Shown in pieces: positions 45,900 to 55,278 of a stretch of 64,000 nucleotides of DNA (position 1 is the first letter of the stretch; every line of letters begins with the position of its first letter). Location of the stretch: NCBI RefSeq assembly GCF_019037185.1, contig NZ_JAHHXM010000002.1, positions 1 through 64,000 of the forward strand, in the 5' to 3' direction. The notes under the pieces were generated by a model. The model was not told where the DNA came from, did not search any database, and worked only from the letters and a program-made list of their open reading frames with translations. The position numbers and the translations under genes are program-made. This DNA is from Oceanobacillus caeni (lineage in GTDB: Bacteria > Bacillota > Bacilli > Bacillales > Amphibacillaceae).

Positions 45900-48182
45900 T
45901 TACTCGCTATTATAATATGGCAAAGTAGTTGAAAATGTTCCAGAATTTCCTTTAAAGTGATATTGAACGGCACCATGCTCATCTGTTCGAAAAATAATGG
46001 TTTCATTATCCTTAATCCTTTGAATGATTTCATCGGATGGATGTCCATAACGGTTATTTTTCCCAACAGAAATTAAAGCAACCTTGGGATTAATTTGATC
46101 TAAAAATTCTGCGCTTGTTGATGTATTACTACCATGATGACCTACTTTTAACACATCTGCTTTTAAATTGGGATAATTTTTAATTAAATTTTTTTCCGTT
46201 TCTATCCCCATATCCCCGGTAAATAACCATGTTAAACCCCCAATTTCTGTAAACAATACGACAGAATTTTCATTCGGATCATTGGCATTTTTTAACGGTC
46301 CAAGGACATGGAACGGATGACCTTTTATATTCAGCACGTCTGAACCTTTGACCTTTACTATTTTCTTATCTTTCCATTGTTCCTCTTCTATTTCATAATA
46401 AGCATGCACATAAATTCGATCTACATCCATCTCCTCCACGATAAACGGCGCACTTCCGACATGGTCTAAATCTTCATGGGTTAAAATTAATGCATCTACT
46501 TTTTGAATGCCTTGTAAATATAAATATGGTTTAATAATTCGTTTATAGATATTTTCGCTAACTGTACCATCAGAGAAGGAAAATGTAGCTCCAGCATCTA
46601 TCATGATGACACCTTTTCGATAAGGTAATTCAATTATATAAGCGTCACCTTGACCAATATCCAACATCGTCACCCTTCCTTCAGGAGATAGATAGGGTTT
46701 TGCTACAAGTAAAAATAACAACAAAGTGATTAATATTCCTATTTTAAATCCCTTTATTGATTCATTCCATTCAACTTCCATCATCATTATTAAAAAGAGA
46801 ATAAAATATAAACAAGTTATACTTATAGAAAATGTGCCAATTACCCATGGGGTATCGGCAATTTTATCAAACCAGAAAATAAATTGTAAAACGAATTGAT
46901 GGATGAACATAAAAGCTTGATCTAAAAATTTAACAATAGGGAAGGGTAATAATGTAAGGGGAAGTAAAATATACATAAATGGGATCACAAATAAAGAGAA
47001 ATAAGGAATAATTATAACATTTAATATAATGGATAACGGTTGAAAAAAGGAAAAATAATTAAATTGTAAAGGTAAAATGATCATTTGTGCGACAAAACTT
47101 ATTTTCAAAGCTTGCATAGAAGGGTTTTTATCGGCGGATAGCCATCTTCCGGAGAGTAAGATACTAAACGTAACTAAAAATGAAAATTGGAACCCAACAT
47201 GATAAATTAATAAAGGATCCCATACAATCAATAGAATAAAAACGATTGCTAGTACGTCTGTGACACTATATTTGCCCTTTGTTTTAAGGAAAAGAATAAA
47301 TATAATAGCCATGATACTAGCACGCCATATCGATGGTTCTCCACCTGCCAAAATAGCATATATAGGCATAAAAAAAATAACAAACCATTGAGCTTTTTCC
47401 TTCGTTATAATGGACAATTTAATTAATACGAAATACATGAAGGTAAGTAAGATTGACACATGTGTACCTGAAATAGCGATAATATGCGACAGGCCCCATT
47501 TACGAAACAATTGTACCGATTCATCATCTAAAGATGAATCATCTCCAAGAACTAGAGAGTTTAGCCACGAAGCACTAAACGGTGTCAATTCATTTTGAAT
47601 ATTAGCAAGGAGCTTGGAACGTACGGAATATAATTTATCGAGAAATTTAAATCCGTCACAATGAATATGATTCATGGAAGATAACGTTATTTGTACATCA
47701 ATTCCCTGTTTCTTCAAGAAATCCCGGTAATCAAATTCTCCTGGGTTTCTCCCTTCATTCGGAATTTCTTTCTTTCCATTAACAATACAGGTTGCACCAT
47801 ATTTTAAAAAATGAGTAGAGAACTGTTCTTTTTCATTAGGAAAATAAATCACAACTATTCTCTCTCCTGTAATGGATTCTTTAAGGATAAATTCGACTTT
47901 CTTGTCGGTTTTGTCAATGGGACTTATTATCTCTCCATATATTGGGTTAGGGGTTACAGAAGTCTCTTCTTCGGAGGGTAATGTACTTGTTTGCGGGTAG
48001 TGAAGCAGAAAAAATACGAGGAAGGTTAAGGAAACAATCACATGGAGTTTCCTTAACCGCTTCAAATAATATAAAATTCCTATCCAGATCAAAAATACTA
48101 TAATAAAAAGAAAATGATGATAATGAATAAATAATATAGCACATATTGCGGTAAATGCAACGATATGCCAGTAACCTTTCAT
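45900..48182 (-). CDS. comEC: DNA internalization competence protein ComEC/Rec2
   Basis: 760-residue channel that carries single-stranded transforming DNA across the membrane. N-terminal TM cluster and OB-like soluble part (60-200), ComEC core with WLNSLVLGDDSSL near 210 and GLSHIIAISGTHVSILL near 240, 8-10 TM helices, and a C-terminal metallo-beta-lactamase-like nuclease domain (MLDIGQGDAYII near 510, LTHEDLDHVGS near 568, KVGHHGSNTS near 675). Start ATG after AATAGGGTGAGC. Follows comEB by 14 nt. Confidence 0.95.
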   Translation of the reverse strand: MKGYWHIVAFTAICAILFIHYHHFLFIIVFLIWIGILYYLKRLRKLHVIVSLTFLVFFLLHYPQTSTLPSEEETSVTPNPIYGEIISPIDKTDKKVEFILKESITGERIVVIYFPNEKEQFSTHFLKYGATCIVNGKKEIPNEGRNPGEFDYRDFLKKQGIDVQITLSSMNHIHCDGFKFLDKLYSVRSKLLANIQNELTPFSASWLNSLVLGDDSSLDDESVQLFRKWGLSHIIAISGTHVSILLTFMYFVLIKLSIITKEKAQWFVIFFMPIYAILAGGEPSIWRASIMAIIFILFLKTKGKYSVTDVLAIVFILLIVWDPLLIYHVGFQFSFLVTFSILLSGRWLSADKNPSMQALKISFVAQMIILPLQFNYFSFFQPLSIILNVIIIPYFSLFVIPFMYILLPLTLLPFPIVKFLDQAFMFIHQFVLQFIFWFDKIADTPWVIGTFSISITCLYFILFLIMMMEVEWNESIKGFKIGILITLLLFLLVAKPYLSPEGRVTMLDIGQGDAYIIELPYRKGVIMIDAGATFSFSDGTVSENIYKRIIKPYLYLQGIQKVDALILTHEDLDHVGSAPFIVEEMDVDRIYVHAYYEIEEEQWKDKKIVKVKGSDVLNIKGHPFHVLGPLKNANDPNENSVVLFTEIGGLTWLFTGDMGIETEKNLIKNYPNLKADVLKVGHHGSNTSTSAEFLDQINPKVALISVGKNNRYGHPSDEIIQRIKDNETIIFRTDEHGAVQYHFKGNSGTFSTTLPYYNSE

Positions 48183-48196
48183 CCGCTCACCCTATT

Positions 48197-48766
48197 CTAT
48201 TTTTTCATAAACAGTCTTTGTGCTTGTTCTTTTATCAAGGTTATTTCTTGCTCGTCTCTATCGGTATTACTTTCCAACTTATGGATTAATTCATAAACAA
48301 ATTCATTCTTTTTCTGAAAATTAGTGTCGACTAATAAATAGTCTAGTTCGACTTTTCTCGTCTTAACGCCAGCTTCTTTAAATAACGTTATTGCATATTC
48401 ATTATTATGATAATCTTCTGCATAATAAACATTCTTAATCCCACTTTGTATAATTTGCTTACAACATTGCAAACAAGGAAAATGTGTTACATAAATATCT
48501 GCGTTATCCGTAGGTACTCCAAATTTAGCGCATTGTAATAGTGCATTAGCCTCGGCATGAACGGTTCTTACACAATGGCCATCTACTACAAGACACCCTT
48601 CATCAATACAATGAACGCCTCCTGAAACACTTCCATTATAACCACCAGCTATAATACGTTTATCCCGTACAATGGTAGCACCTACCATTAGTCTTGTACA
48701 TGTACTTCTTAATGAAAGAAGATGACTTTGAGCCATAAAATATTGATCCCAAGAAATTCTATCCAT
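48197..48766 (-). CDS. comEB: ComE operon protein 2 (deoxycytidylate deaminase-like)
   Basis: 189 residues with the zinc deaminase fold: HAEANALL near 70 (zinc His and catalytic Glu) and PCLQCCKQI near 97 (two zinc Cys). Encoded in comE operons but not required for DNA uptake in B. subtilis; likely acts on dCMP. ATG after GATAGAGGGGATAT. Downstream of comEA by 112 nt. Confidence 0.94.
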   Translation of the reverse strand: MDRISWDQYFMAQSHLLSLRSTCTRLMVGATIVRDKRIIAGGYNGSVSGGVHCIDEGCLVVDGHCVRTVHAEANALLQCAKFGVPTDNADIYVTHFPCLQCCKQIIQSGIKNVYYAEDYHNNEYAITLFKEAGVKTRKVELDYLLVDTNFQKKNEFVYELIHKLESNTDRDEQEITLIKEQAQRLFMKK

Positions 48767-48878
48767 ATATATCCCCTCTATCTGTAATATTACATGTTAA
48801 GTTTACATTTCGTTACGAAAGCCCGTCAATCATCATTTTGAAAACCACCTGCTAAAAAGGTTGTCGTTCAAAAAATGA

Positions 48879-49505
48879 TTACGGAATTTGAATATTATCT
48901 TTCATGTTTTCTAACGTTTTTTCACCGATACCAGAGATTTCAAGTAAATCCTCCACAGTTTGAAATAATCCAAACTCTTCACGGTGTTGAATGATTGCTT
49001 GTGCTTTAGAAGGTCCTATGCCTGGTAATGTTTCAATTTCATCTTGTGTGGCATAGTTAATTCTAACTTTACCATCTATATTACTACTTACAGTATCCGC
49101 GGTTTGTCCTGAATCTACATTTAAATCTGGAAGTTCCGGTACCATTATAATCATTTCGTCGTGCACCTTTTGTGCTAGATTAACTTGTGACTGATCCGCA
49201 TCCTTGGTTAATCCGCCAGCTTTTTCGATAACATCTTTCACTCTATTTTCTGTAGTCATTTCATAAACTCCCGGTTGTTCAACAGCACCTTTTACGTCTA
49301 CAAATATTGTATCTTGCTGGGATGCTGAATCATTTAAAACTTCTTTCACCGGAATTTCACTATTTAACGTAGAGGCTGAAGATATTAATTCTTCGTCTTT
49401 TGGTATACTTTCGTCTTTAGAGAAGAAAAAGATAAAAATAATGACAATGGAAATTAAAATAAAGAAGGAACTCTTTTTGAGAAGATCTAACAAGTGGAAC
49501 CACAT
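48879..49505 (-). CDS. comEA: DNA receptor ComEA
   Basis: 208 residues, membrane-anchored DNA-binding receptor for transformation. TM helix at about 12-29, an oligomerisation SLBB-like domain (FVDVKGAVEQPGVYEM near 72), and C-terminal helix-hairpin-helix DNA-binding motifs (INYATQDEIETLPGIGPSKA near 149, and DLLEISGIGEKTL near 185). The ATG is hard against AGG, so a TTG 12 nt further in is a possible alternative start. First gene of the comE operon; comER of B. subtilis is not present. Confidence 0.93.
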   Translation of the reverse strand: MWFHLLDLLKKSSFFILISIVIIFIFFFSKDESIPKDEELISSASTLNSEIPVKEVLNDSASQQDTIFVDVKGAVEQPGVYEMTTENRVKDVIEKAGGLTKDADQSQVNLAQKVHDEMIIMVPELPDLNVDSGQTADTVSSNIDGKVRINYATQDEIETLPGIGPSKAQAIIQHREEFGLFQTVEDLLEISGIGEKTLENMKDNIQIP

Positions 49506-49588
49506 CCTATTTTTATTATTAGAGGATGAGAATGGATAGAACGTGGGATATACATAACAATATTCGACACCGAATAGAAATTTCCTTT

Positions 49589-49626
49589 AAAAAAACACGA
49601 GATTAATTAAAAATCTCATGTTTTTT
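49589..49626 (-). terminator. Terminator of the yqeG-yqeM group
   Basis: AAAAAACACGAGATT / AATCTCATGTTTTTT with an AT loop; the yqeM stop codon lies in the upstream arm. Confidence 0.88.
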
Positions 49627-50356
49627 CTGCAACAAAGAAAATTCTTTCTGATTGGTCATGTAGATGTTCCGGTTCTAAAGAAAAATCGGCATAAACCTTG
49701 ACGTTGGTAAATCCCACTTCTTTTAGTGTTTTTTTATAAAACGAAATAGGATATGTCCGCTCATGGTGATACTCATCAAATCTTACATATTTACCATTAT
49801 CTAAGACAAAAAAAGTTAAATCGTGAAACATTTCCCCGGTTTTCTCACCCTCGGAGCAAAACCAGATATAAGACATATCTTCTAATACGTCAGCAAAGGT
49901 TTGATTTTTATAATTTTGTTCCACTTGAAAAATAGAATGAACGTCAAATATAAACATACCACTTTGATTTAAACTGTTATATGTTCGCCTGAATACCTCT
50001 TTAATTTGAGCTTTGCCGGTAATATAATTTATGACATCGCAATAACTTATAGCTAAGTCTATACCTTCTAGACCTTCCATTTCTGTTAGATCTTGATGTA
50101 ACCAAGTGACAGAAACGTTTTTTTCGTTTGCTTTACTTGCCGCATACGTTAACATATCTTCTGAATAATCTATTCCAATTATTTCAAAACCTAGCTCTCT
50201 CAACCTAATTGAGATTTCTCCAGTTCCACAACCTAAATCAGCAATTCGTTTTATTTGACGATCTCCTAGAACACTTTGTGTAAAATGAACCCATTCATCA
50301 TATGGTGCATCTGCCATAAATTTATCGTATACATATGCCATTTGTTTATAAACCAT
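49616..50356 (-). CDS. yqeM: SAM-dependent methyltransferase YqeM
   Basis: 246 residues, class I methyltransferase. SAM motif ADLGCGTGEISIRL near 39, acidic loop GIDYSEDML near 61, and DLAISYCDVINY near 103. In B. subtilis yqeM lies behind yqeL and is of unknown substrate. ATG after AAGGGAT, 3 nt behind rsfS. Last gene of the yqeG-yqeM group. Confidence 0.88.
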   Translation of the reverse strand: MVYKQMAYVYDKFMADAPYDEWVHFTQSVLGDRQIKRIADLGCGTGEISIRLRELGFEIIGIDYSEDMLTYAASKANEKNVSVTWLHQDLTEMEGLEGIDLAISYCDVINYITGKAQIKEVFRRTYNSLNQSGMFIFDVHSIFQVEQNYKNQTFADVLEDMSYIWFCSEGEKTGEMFHDLTFFVLDNGKYVRFDEYHHERTYPISFYKKTLKEVGFTNVKVYADFSLEPEHLHDQSERIFFVAEKT

Positions 50357-50359
50357 ATC

Positions 50360-50716
50360 TTATCCCTTAAGTTCAATCTCCAAAGGTAATTTTTCCGCAT
50401 CGCCCCATAAACGTTCAAGATTATAGTAGTTTCGTTCCTCTTTGTGGAATACATGACAAACAATATCTCCTATATCTACTAAAATCCATCTTGCTTGTTC
50501 GAACCCTTCCATTCGTTTTACATCAATGTCCATTTCATCCATTTTATCTTTAATTTCTCGTGCGATTGATTGTACCTGTCTTTCATTATTTCCATGACAA
50601 ATAACGAAATAGTCAGCAACAAGTGATACATCCTTCATGTCTAAAGCAATAATATCCTCTGCTCGTTTATCATCACATGCTACTGCAATCTTTTGTACAA
50701 TTTCATTACTTTCCAT
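50360..50716 (-). CDS. rsfS: Ribosomal silencing factor RsfS
   Basis: 118 residues; binds L14 on the large subunit and blocks subunit joining in starvation. VADYFVICHGNNERQVQ near 33, MEGFEQARWILVDIGDIVCHVF (near 70-91) and YNLERLWGDA near 98 are conserved. Start ATG 50716 matches the usual N-terminus (M-ESNEIVQK); the ATG at 50725 is only 2 nt from GGAGG. Overlaps the end of yqeK. Confidence 0.94.
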   Translation of the reverse strand: MESNEIVQKIAVACDDKRAEDIIALDMKDVSLVADYFVICHGNNERQVQSIAREIKDKMDEMDIDVKRMEGFEQARWILVDIGDIVCHVFHKEERNYYNLERLWGDAEKLPLEIELKG

Positions 50717-51293
50717 ATATTCCATTACCTCCGTTTGTACGTTTAGTTAAATCATTATATGCATAAAATGTATCAGGGTATATTGTTGCATTTTTTTTCA
50801 TTAAAAAAGAAATGGTATTTTTAGATGCCATCCAGCAAGCTAGAGCTAGATCTTTTTTTGCGGTTTCACGAACATCGACAACCCCAGGAAAATCTCTACC
50901 AGGTTCTATATAATCAGCTAGAAAAATAATCATTTCCAACTTACTCATATTTGCCCTTCCAGTCGTATGTGAATAGATTGCTTGTTTAATTTCACCATCA
51001 TCTATTCCATACTCTTGATCAATTAAAACGGATGCCACAGGACCATGCCATAGTTCATGATGGAAATTTAACAAATCTTTTGGCAAAGATGTCGTTTTAA
51101 TAATCCTTTTCATTTCATCTAATGATCTGTACTTACAATAATCATGAAAAACAGCTGCTAATTCTGCTTTCTCTATAGATTCATCGTATAATTTTGCCAA
51201 ATTTATTGCCGTATCTTTAACTCTAAGTGTATGTTCGAATCTTTTTTGAGTTAAATGAGGCTCTACTATCCGTATTGCTTCATCTATTTTCAT
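50706..51293 (-). CDS. yqeK: HD-domain protein YqeK (Ap4A hydrolase, symmetrical)
   Basis: 195 residues with the HD metal-site residues: H near 20 (KRFEHTLRVKD), HDYCKYRS near 49, HHELWHGPVA near 77, HTTGRANMS near 110, and FLADYIEPGRDFPG near 124. In related proteins this enzyme splits diadenosine tetraphosphate into two ADP. Overlaps nadD by 14 nt and rsfS by 11 nt, so coupled expression. ATG after TAGGGAGT. Confidence 0.92.
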   Translation of the reverse strand: MKIDEAIRIVEPHLTQKRFEHTLRVKDTAINLAKLYDESIEKAELAAVFHDYCKYRSLDEMKRIIKTTSLPKDLLNFHHELWHGPVASVLIDQEYGIDDGEIKQAIYSHTTGRANMSKLEMIIFLADYIEPGRDFPGVVDVRETAKKDLALACWMASKNTISFLMKKNATIYPDTFYAYNDLTKRTNGGNGIYGK

Positions 51294-51849
51294 ACAATTT
51301 ATACTCCCTAATATAACGATATACAGGATCTGGTAACATATATTTTACCGATCTCTCATTAAAAATTCTCTCTCTAATCATGGAAGATGAAATATCCACC
51401 ATTGGTATATCTACTGTAATAATTGGATAAGAAGTTTCCAATTTATAACCAAATCTCTTCACACCAATAAAGCGAATTAATTCAATTAATTCATCTATCT
51501 TATACCAATTTGGTAAATATTCCACCATATCTGCACCAATGATAAAGCAAAATTCATGGTCAGAATACTTCATCTTTAATTCTTTTATAGTTTGAAGGGT
51601 ATATGACTTCCCTTTTCTTTCCAGTTCTATTGTGTTTAATTTAAAATATTCATTGTCACGTATTGCCAGATCCAACATATTTAAACGATCTGATGCATCT
51701 ATTTTTGATTCGTCTTTATGTGGTGGTGTATAAGTTGGAATAAACCAAATTTCTTCTAATTCCATTGCAATACGAACTTCTTCTGCAATCCATAAGTGAC
51801 CTAAATGAGGTGGGTTAAACGTTCCACCTAAAATTCCAACTCGTTTCAT
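51280..51849 (-). CDS. nadD: Nicotinate-nucleotide adenylyltransferase
   Basis: 189 residues, NAD biosynthesis. GILGGTFNPPHLGH near 5 (adenylyltransferase HxGH), IGADMVEYLPNW near 103, and ISSSMIRER near 152 (ISSxxIR) are clear. ATG a few bases after the yhbY stop, with GGAGTTAC inside it. Part of the yqeG operon. Confidence 0.96.
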   Translation of the reverse strand: MKRVGILGGTFNPPHLGHLWIAEEVRIAMELEEIWFIPTYTPPHKDESKIDASDRLNMLDLAIRDNEYFKLNTIELERKGKSYTLQTIKELKMKYSDHEFCFIIGADMVEYLPNWYKIDELIELIRFIGVKRFGYKLETSYPIITVDIPMVDISSSMIRERIFNERSVKYMLPDPVYRYIREYKLYENR

Positions 51850-51851
51850 AT

Positions 51852-52142
51852 TTATGGTAACTCCAACTGTTTATTTTCCTTTGACTCTTTATATAAAACA
51901 ATATTATTTCCAATGATTTGGACTAATTCGGAATCAGTTCCATCTACCAACTGTTCGGCAACTGTATTTTTGTCTTCCACGCAATTTTGTAAAATACTAA
52001 CTTTTAATAGTTCTCTCTTTTCTAAAGCTTCACCAATTTGCGTTATCATGTTGTCATTAACCCCATCTTTTCCAACTTGAAAAATAGGCTTTAGATGGTG
52101 TGCTTCAGATCGTAAAAAACGTTTTTGTTTTCCTGTTAACAT
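51852..52142 (-). CDS. yhbY: YhbY family RNA-binding protein (YqeI)
   Basis: 96 residues with a CRM domain (LTGKQKRFLRSEAHHLKPIF near 2-21, QVGKDGV near 22), associated with large-subunit assembly. Start ATG 52142 follows GGAAGGAAG; the frame upstream overlaps aroE's end and is excluded. One base after aroE's stop, so coupled. Confidence 0.94.
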   Translation of the reverse strand: MLTGKQKRFLRSEAHHLKPIFQVGKDGVNDNMITQIGEALEKRELLKVSILQNCVEDKNTVAEQLVDGTDSELVQIIGNNIVLYKESKENKQLELP

Positions 52143-52143
52143 A

Positions 52144-52995
52144 TTATCTTCCTTCCAAAACTTGTTGTAATTCTTCATCCATATTATTAATATCTACACT
52201 TAAACCTGTCCATATTTCAAATGCATATAAGGCTTGGTATAAAAGCATTGTATGGCCATAATGAATTCTTGCACCTAAATTTTCAGCTTCCTTAAGGAAT
52301 TTCGTTTTAATTGGCTGATATACAATATCACTTACAATTACATCTTTCTTTATAGAGTTTAAATGAATAATAGTGTTTTCCGTAGTAGGTTTCATACCAA
52401 CAGAAGTTGTTTGAATTATAATATCATATTTCAATAAATTATTTTCTGCCTCTTTAAGCGTTAATATGTCTGTATTCGTTAATTCACTTCTTAGCTCTGC
52501 GATTTCCCATGCTTTCTCTGTTGTTCGATTCGCTATATCGATATTAACATATCCTGCAAAATCTAAACCACAATATATGCCACGAGCTGCTCCGCCGGCT
52601 CCTAATATTAAAACATGTTTAGACTTTCTTTCCTTCGTCAATTCTGGATATTTTGTTTCTAAAGCACGAACATAACCGGTAGAATCTGTATTATAACCTA
52701 TCCACTTTCCATCCTTATTTAAAACGGTATTAACCGCCCCAAGTGTCTTAGCATTCTTATCTAACGAATCTAAATACGGTATGATTTTTTGTTTATATGG
52801 AACAGTAACATTAAATCCATTTAATTCTTTATTATTTTTCATTTCCATTATTTTTTCTTCAAACGAATGTTGCGGATCTATTTCATTAATTTCATAAGTA
52901 CCTTGTAAGTTAGCCTTGCTTAAAAAGCGTTCATGTATCCATGGTGATAATGAATGCTGTATTGGATAACCAATTAGTTGAAATTGTAAAGACAT
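52144..52995 (-). CDS. aroE: Shikimate dehydrogenase (NADP+)
   Basis: 283 residues; reduces 3-dehydroshikimate in aromatic amino acid synthesis. N-terminal GYPIQHSLSPWIHE near 9, GFNVTVPYKQ near 60 (catalytic Lys), NAD-binding LGAGGAARG near 132, and C-terminal GHTMLLYQALYAFE near 250. ATG after GCTGGAGGAGAAACA. In the yqeH-aroE-yhbY order usual for Bacillaceae. Confidence 0.95.
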   Translation of the reverse strand: MSLQFQLIGYPIQHSLSPWIHERFLSKANLQGTYEINEIDPQHSFEEKIMEMKNNKELNGFNVTVPYKQKIIPYLDSLDKNAKTLGAVNTVLNKDGKWIGYNTDSTGYVRALETKYPELTKERKSKHVLILGAGGAARGIYCGLDFAGYVNIDIANRTTEKAWEIAELRSELTNTDILTLKEAENNLLKYDIIIQTTSVGMKPTTENTIIHLNSIKKDVIVSDIVYQPIKTKFLKEAENLGARIHYGHTMLLYQALYAFEIWTGLSVDINNMDEELQQVLEGR

Positions 52996-53030
52996 TGTTT
53001 CTCCTCCAGCCCCTCTATATCATTTAATAT

Positions 53031-54131
53031 CTAAATTAAAGAATTTCGTTTAGTTACTGCTACTCCCTTTGGACTATGCGCTCGAACAGTCGCACCCTCT
53101 CCAGACAAACTCACCCAACCTAATCCTGGAAATACGATGTCTGTTTTTTCTCCAGCTACTTTAAACGTACTTTCCGTTAGCTCAGGCAAAATTTCTAGCG
53201 TTTTACTATTTGGTGGAGTTAATAAATCCCCTAAATGCTTGCTGTATAAGTTATTAGCATTTTCCAGTTTTGTTCGATGTATTTCTAATAAATTGGAAAA
53301 ATAACAGATAAATGATTGTCTTTCACCCTTTATGAAATCCAATCGAGCTAATCCACCAAAAAACAAAGTTTGTCCACTATTTAACTGATAGACCTTTGGT
53401 TTTATTTCATTTTTTGGTGTGATTATTTTCATATCTTCCTCAGAAATGTAATGAGAAATTTGTTGCCTATTAACAATTCCAGGTGTATCAACTAATGATG
53501 TTTTCTCATCTAAGGGAATTTCTATAAAACCTAATGTCGTTCCAGGAAAATAGGAGGTTGTAATTACGTCATTAGCTCCAGTTGACTGTTTGATCAAACG
53601 GTTTATGAAAGTTGACTTTCCTACATTCGTCGTTCCAACAATAAATACATCTTTGTTATTGCGATAATGTTCTATCTGACCTGATAACTCTCCTATTCCA
53701 TGGCCTTTTTTGGAGGAAATTAAGAAGACATCTAAAACTTTAATCCCAGCATCTTTCGCTTGGGATCTCAGCCACTGTATTAATTTTCGCTGATTCGTCG
53801 ATTTAGGTAAAAGATCCACTTTATTACCAACTAAAATAATTGGGTTATCACCCGTTATACGCGGTAAACTCTTGATTAAACTTCCATTCACATCAAAAAT
53901 GTCGATAAGATGAACTACTAACCCATTTGCATTCCTAACAGAACTAACCATCTTTAAAAAGTCATCATCCGTTATGGAAACATCTTGTATTTCATTATAA
54001 TGTTTTAAACGAAAACACCTTTTACAAAGAATGTCTTCTTTCCCTAATGATGATTTTGGCGTATACCCTGGTTTGTCTGGACTTATCGTTTGAATTTGTG
54101 CCCCACAACCTTGGCAAAATATTTCTTCCAA
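53031..54131 (-). CDS. yqeH: Ribosome biogenesis GTPase YqeH
   Basis: 366 residues, circularly permuted GTPase required for 30S assembly and replication control. N-terminal zinc finger CQGCGAQ...CKRCFRLKHY (near 5-45), then G4 (GNKVDLLPKS near 104), G1 GTTNVGKSTFI near 170, G3 DTPGIVN near 216, and a C-terminal NTD-like domain. TTG start behind GGGAGG, which overlaps the yqeG stop. Confidence 0.95.
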   Translation of the reverse strand: MEEIFCQGCGAQIQTISPDKPGYTPKSSLGKEDILCKRCFRLKHYNEIQDVSITDDDFLKMVSSVRNANGLVVHLIDIFDVNGSLIKSLPRITGDNPIILVGNKVDLLPKSTNQRKLIQWLRSQAKDAGIKVLDVFLISSKKGHGIGELSGQIEHYRNNKDVFIVGTTNVGKSTFINRLIKQSTGANDVITTSYFPGTTLGFIEIPLDEKTSLVDTPGIVNRQQISHYISEEDMKIITPKNEIKPKVYQLNSGQTLFFGGLARLDFIKGERQSFICYFSNLLEIHRTKLENANNLYSKHLGDLLTPPNSKTLEILPELTESTFKVAGEKTDIVFPGLGWVSLSGEGATVRAHSPKGVAVTKRNSLI

Positions 54132-54133
54132 CT

Positions 54134-54649
54134 CTATTCCTCCCAGCTGATTTTCCCTTGATTTCTTAACTTTTTCAATATAATACGTTCAATTTTTCGA
54201 TTTATCCTTGTAATCTTCCCATCAGTTTGGACAATTGGAACAACTAAAATAGTATATAAACCTGCACTATTTCCTCCAAGAACATCTGTTAAAACTTGAT
54301 CGCCAATGACAACAATCTCTTCTTTTTTTAAGCCCATATTTTTTTGAACTTTTTTAAATGCTCGCTTTAATGGCTTCCTTGCACTATAAATAAATGGCGT
54401 ATCTAATGGTTCTGAAAAAACCTTTACTCGATCGACATTATTGTTTGATATAATCGTTATTTTAATATCATGTTCCTTCATTAAGTTAAACCACTCGATT
54501 ACTTCAGGTGTCGCATGTTCAACATCCCAAGCTACCAATGTATTATCTAAGTCGGTAATAATCCCCTTGATTCCCTTATCTTTTAATGATTCAGGTTGGA
54601 TATCGAAAATACTTTTTACATACTTATTTGGTAAAAATCTACTTAGCAC
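54134..54649 (-). CDS. yqeG: YqeG family HAD phosphatase
   Basis: 171 residues, HAD superfamily IIIA. Motif I DLDNTLVAWD near 33, motif II TIISNN near 75, motif III K near 95, motif IV GDQVLTDVLGGN near 117. Substrate unknown. GTG start after AAGGAGAAATAAG. First gene of the yqeG-yqeH-aroE-yhbY-nadD-yqeK-rsfS-yqeM set. The spacer upstream carries DnaA boxes and two family A copies. Confidence 0.93.
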   Translation of the reverse strand: MLSRFLPNKYVKSIFDIQPESLKDKGIKGIITDLDNTLVAWDVEHATPEVIEWFNLMKEHDIKITIISNNNVDRVKVFSEPLDTPFIYSARKPLKRAFKKVQKNMGLKKEEIVVIGDQVLTDVLGGNSAGLYTILVVPIVQTDGKITRINRKIERIILKKLRNQGKISWEE

Positions 54650-54809
54650 CTTATTTCTCCTTATCGTGTTTTAAATATAATTGTTGCTCGTCGCTTTATT
54701 CAAATTCTTCTCGTTAACGTTCATACAGCTAATTAAGAAGTAATACACTAATCCTACAATAATTTACCATATAATAAAAGTTCTATACTATTCCTTTTTT
54801 TGTAAAGCT

Positions 54810-54887
54810 ATTAAAAAATTTGGCGTTCGTCATTAAGTTTGGCGAATGCTTTGTTGCACTTATACAGGAGATGAAATTTCATAATTG
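54810..54887 (+). repeat. Family A intergenic repeat, copy 8
   Basis: AAAAAATTTGGCGTTCGTC and GGCGAATGC, TTGTTGCACTTATACAGGAG; hairpin 2 is replaced by GAAATTTC. Upstream of yqeG, not following a gene 3' end. Confidence 0.7.
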
Positions 54888-54984
54888 AAGAAAATAGAAA
54901 TTATATGCTAAATTTCATGAAAAATACCCAATTTTTCGATAAAAAATCAAGAAATCGTTCGACAAATTTCAACACATTCCGAGT

Positions 54985-55088
54985 TGTGGATAACATTACT
55001 AACATTTTCAACAGTCGTTACACTTTGTAATACAAGGAAAAATCCATTATTACCCACAACTTATCTACAGTCCATTGTAGATAAGTTG
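54985..55088. promoter_or_regulatory. DnaA-box cluster upstream of sda/yqeG
   Basis: One perfect DnaA box TTATCCACA (minus, 54985-54993) and three with one mismatch: TTACCCACA (55050-55058), TTATCTACA (55061-55069) and its inverted copy (minus, 55076-55084). The last two form a 13-bp perfect inverted repeat CAACTTATCTACA / TGTAGATAAGTTG with a 6-nt loop. In B. subtilis DnaA binds near yqeG and activates sda; the position here is equivalent. Confidence 0.8.
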
Positions 55089-55092
55089 CGTC

Positions 55093-55121
55093 TTGTCCTA
55101 GTTTAAGAAACATGTTAAATT
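55093..55121 (+). promoter_or_regulatory. Candidate sigma A promoter of sda
   Basis: -35 TTGTCC (55093-55098), 17-nt spacer, -10 TAAATT (55116-55121). It starts immediately after the last DnaA box, as expected for direct DnaA control. A leader of about 150 nt, containing family A copy 9, would precede sda. Confidence 0.55.
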
Positions 55122-55142
55122 ATTATTAACTTAAAGTTAAGT

Positions 55143-55222
55143 AACTTATTATTCGCTATTAGGTTGGGCGAATGCACACCTATGCAGATTATAAAGTTTA
55201 TACTTTTACTTTGACAATCTGC
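55143..55222 (+). repeat. Family A copy 9, in the predicted sda leader
   Basis: AACTTATTATTCGCTATTAG, GGTTGGGCGAATGC, then TATGCAGATTATAAAG and ACAATCTGC. Truncated relative to consensus. Lies between the candidate promoter and the sda start, so it would be transcribed in the leader. Confidence 0.65.
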
Positions 55223-55278
55223 TAAGAGAGTATTTTTTGAAGGATGGCGCAATAAAGTATTTTTTAGGAGGGCTGCGA

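Noticed and set aside
49561-49576. TATTCGACACCGAATA upstream of comEA as a ComK site
   Set aside because: It is a small palindrome, not the AAAA-N5-TTTT pair of a ComK box, and no such pair was found nearby.
55211-55230. TTGACA near 55211 as the sda -35 box
   Set aside because: No acceptable -10 box lies 16-18 nt downstream; the nearest TATTTT is 14 nt away, and the sequence belongs to the family A copy.
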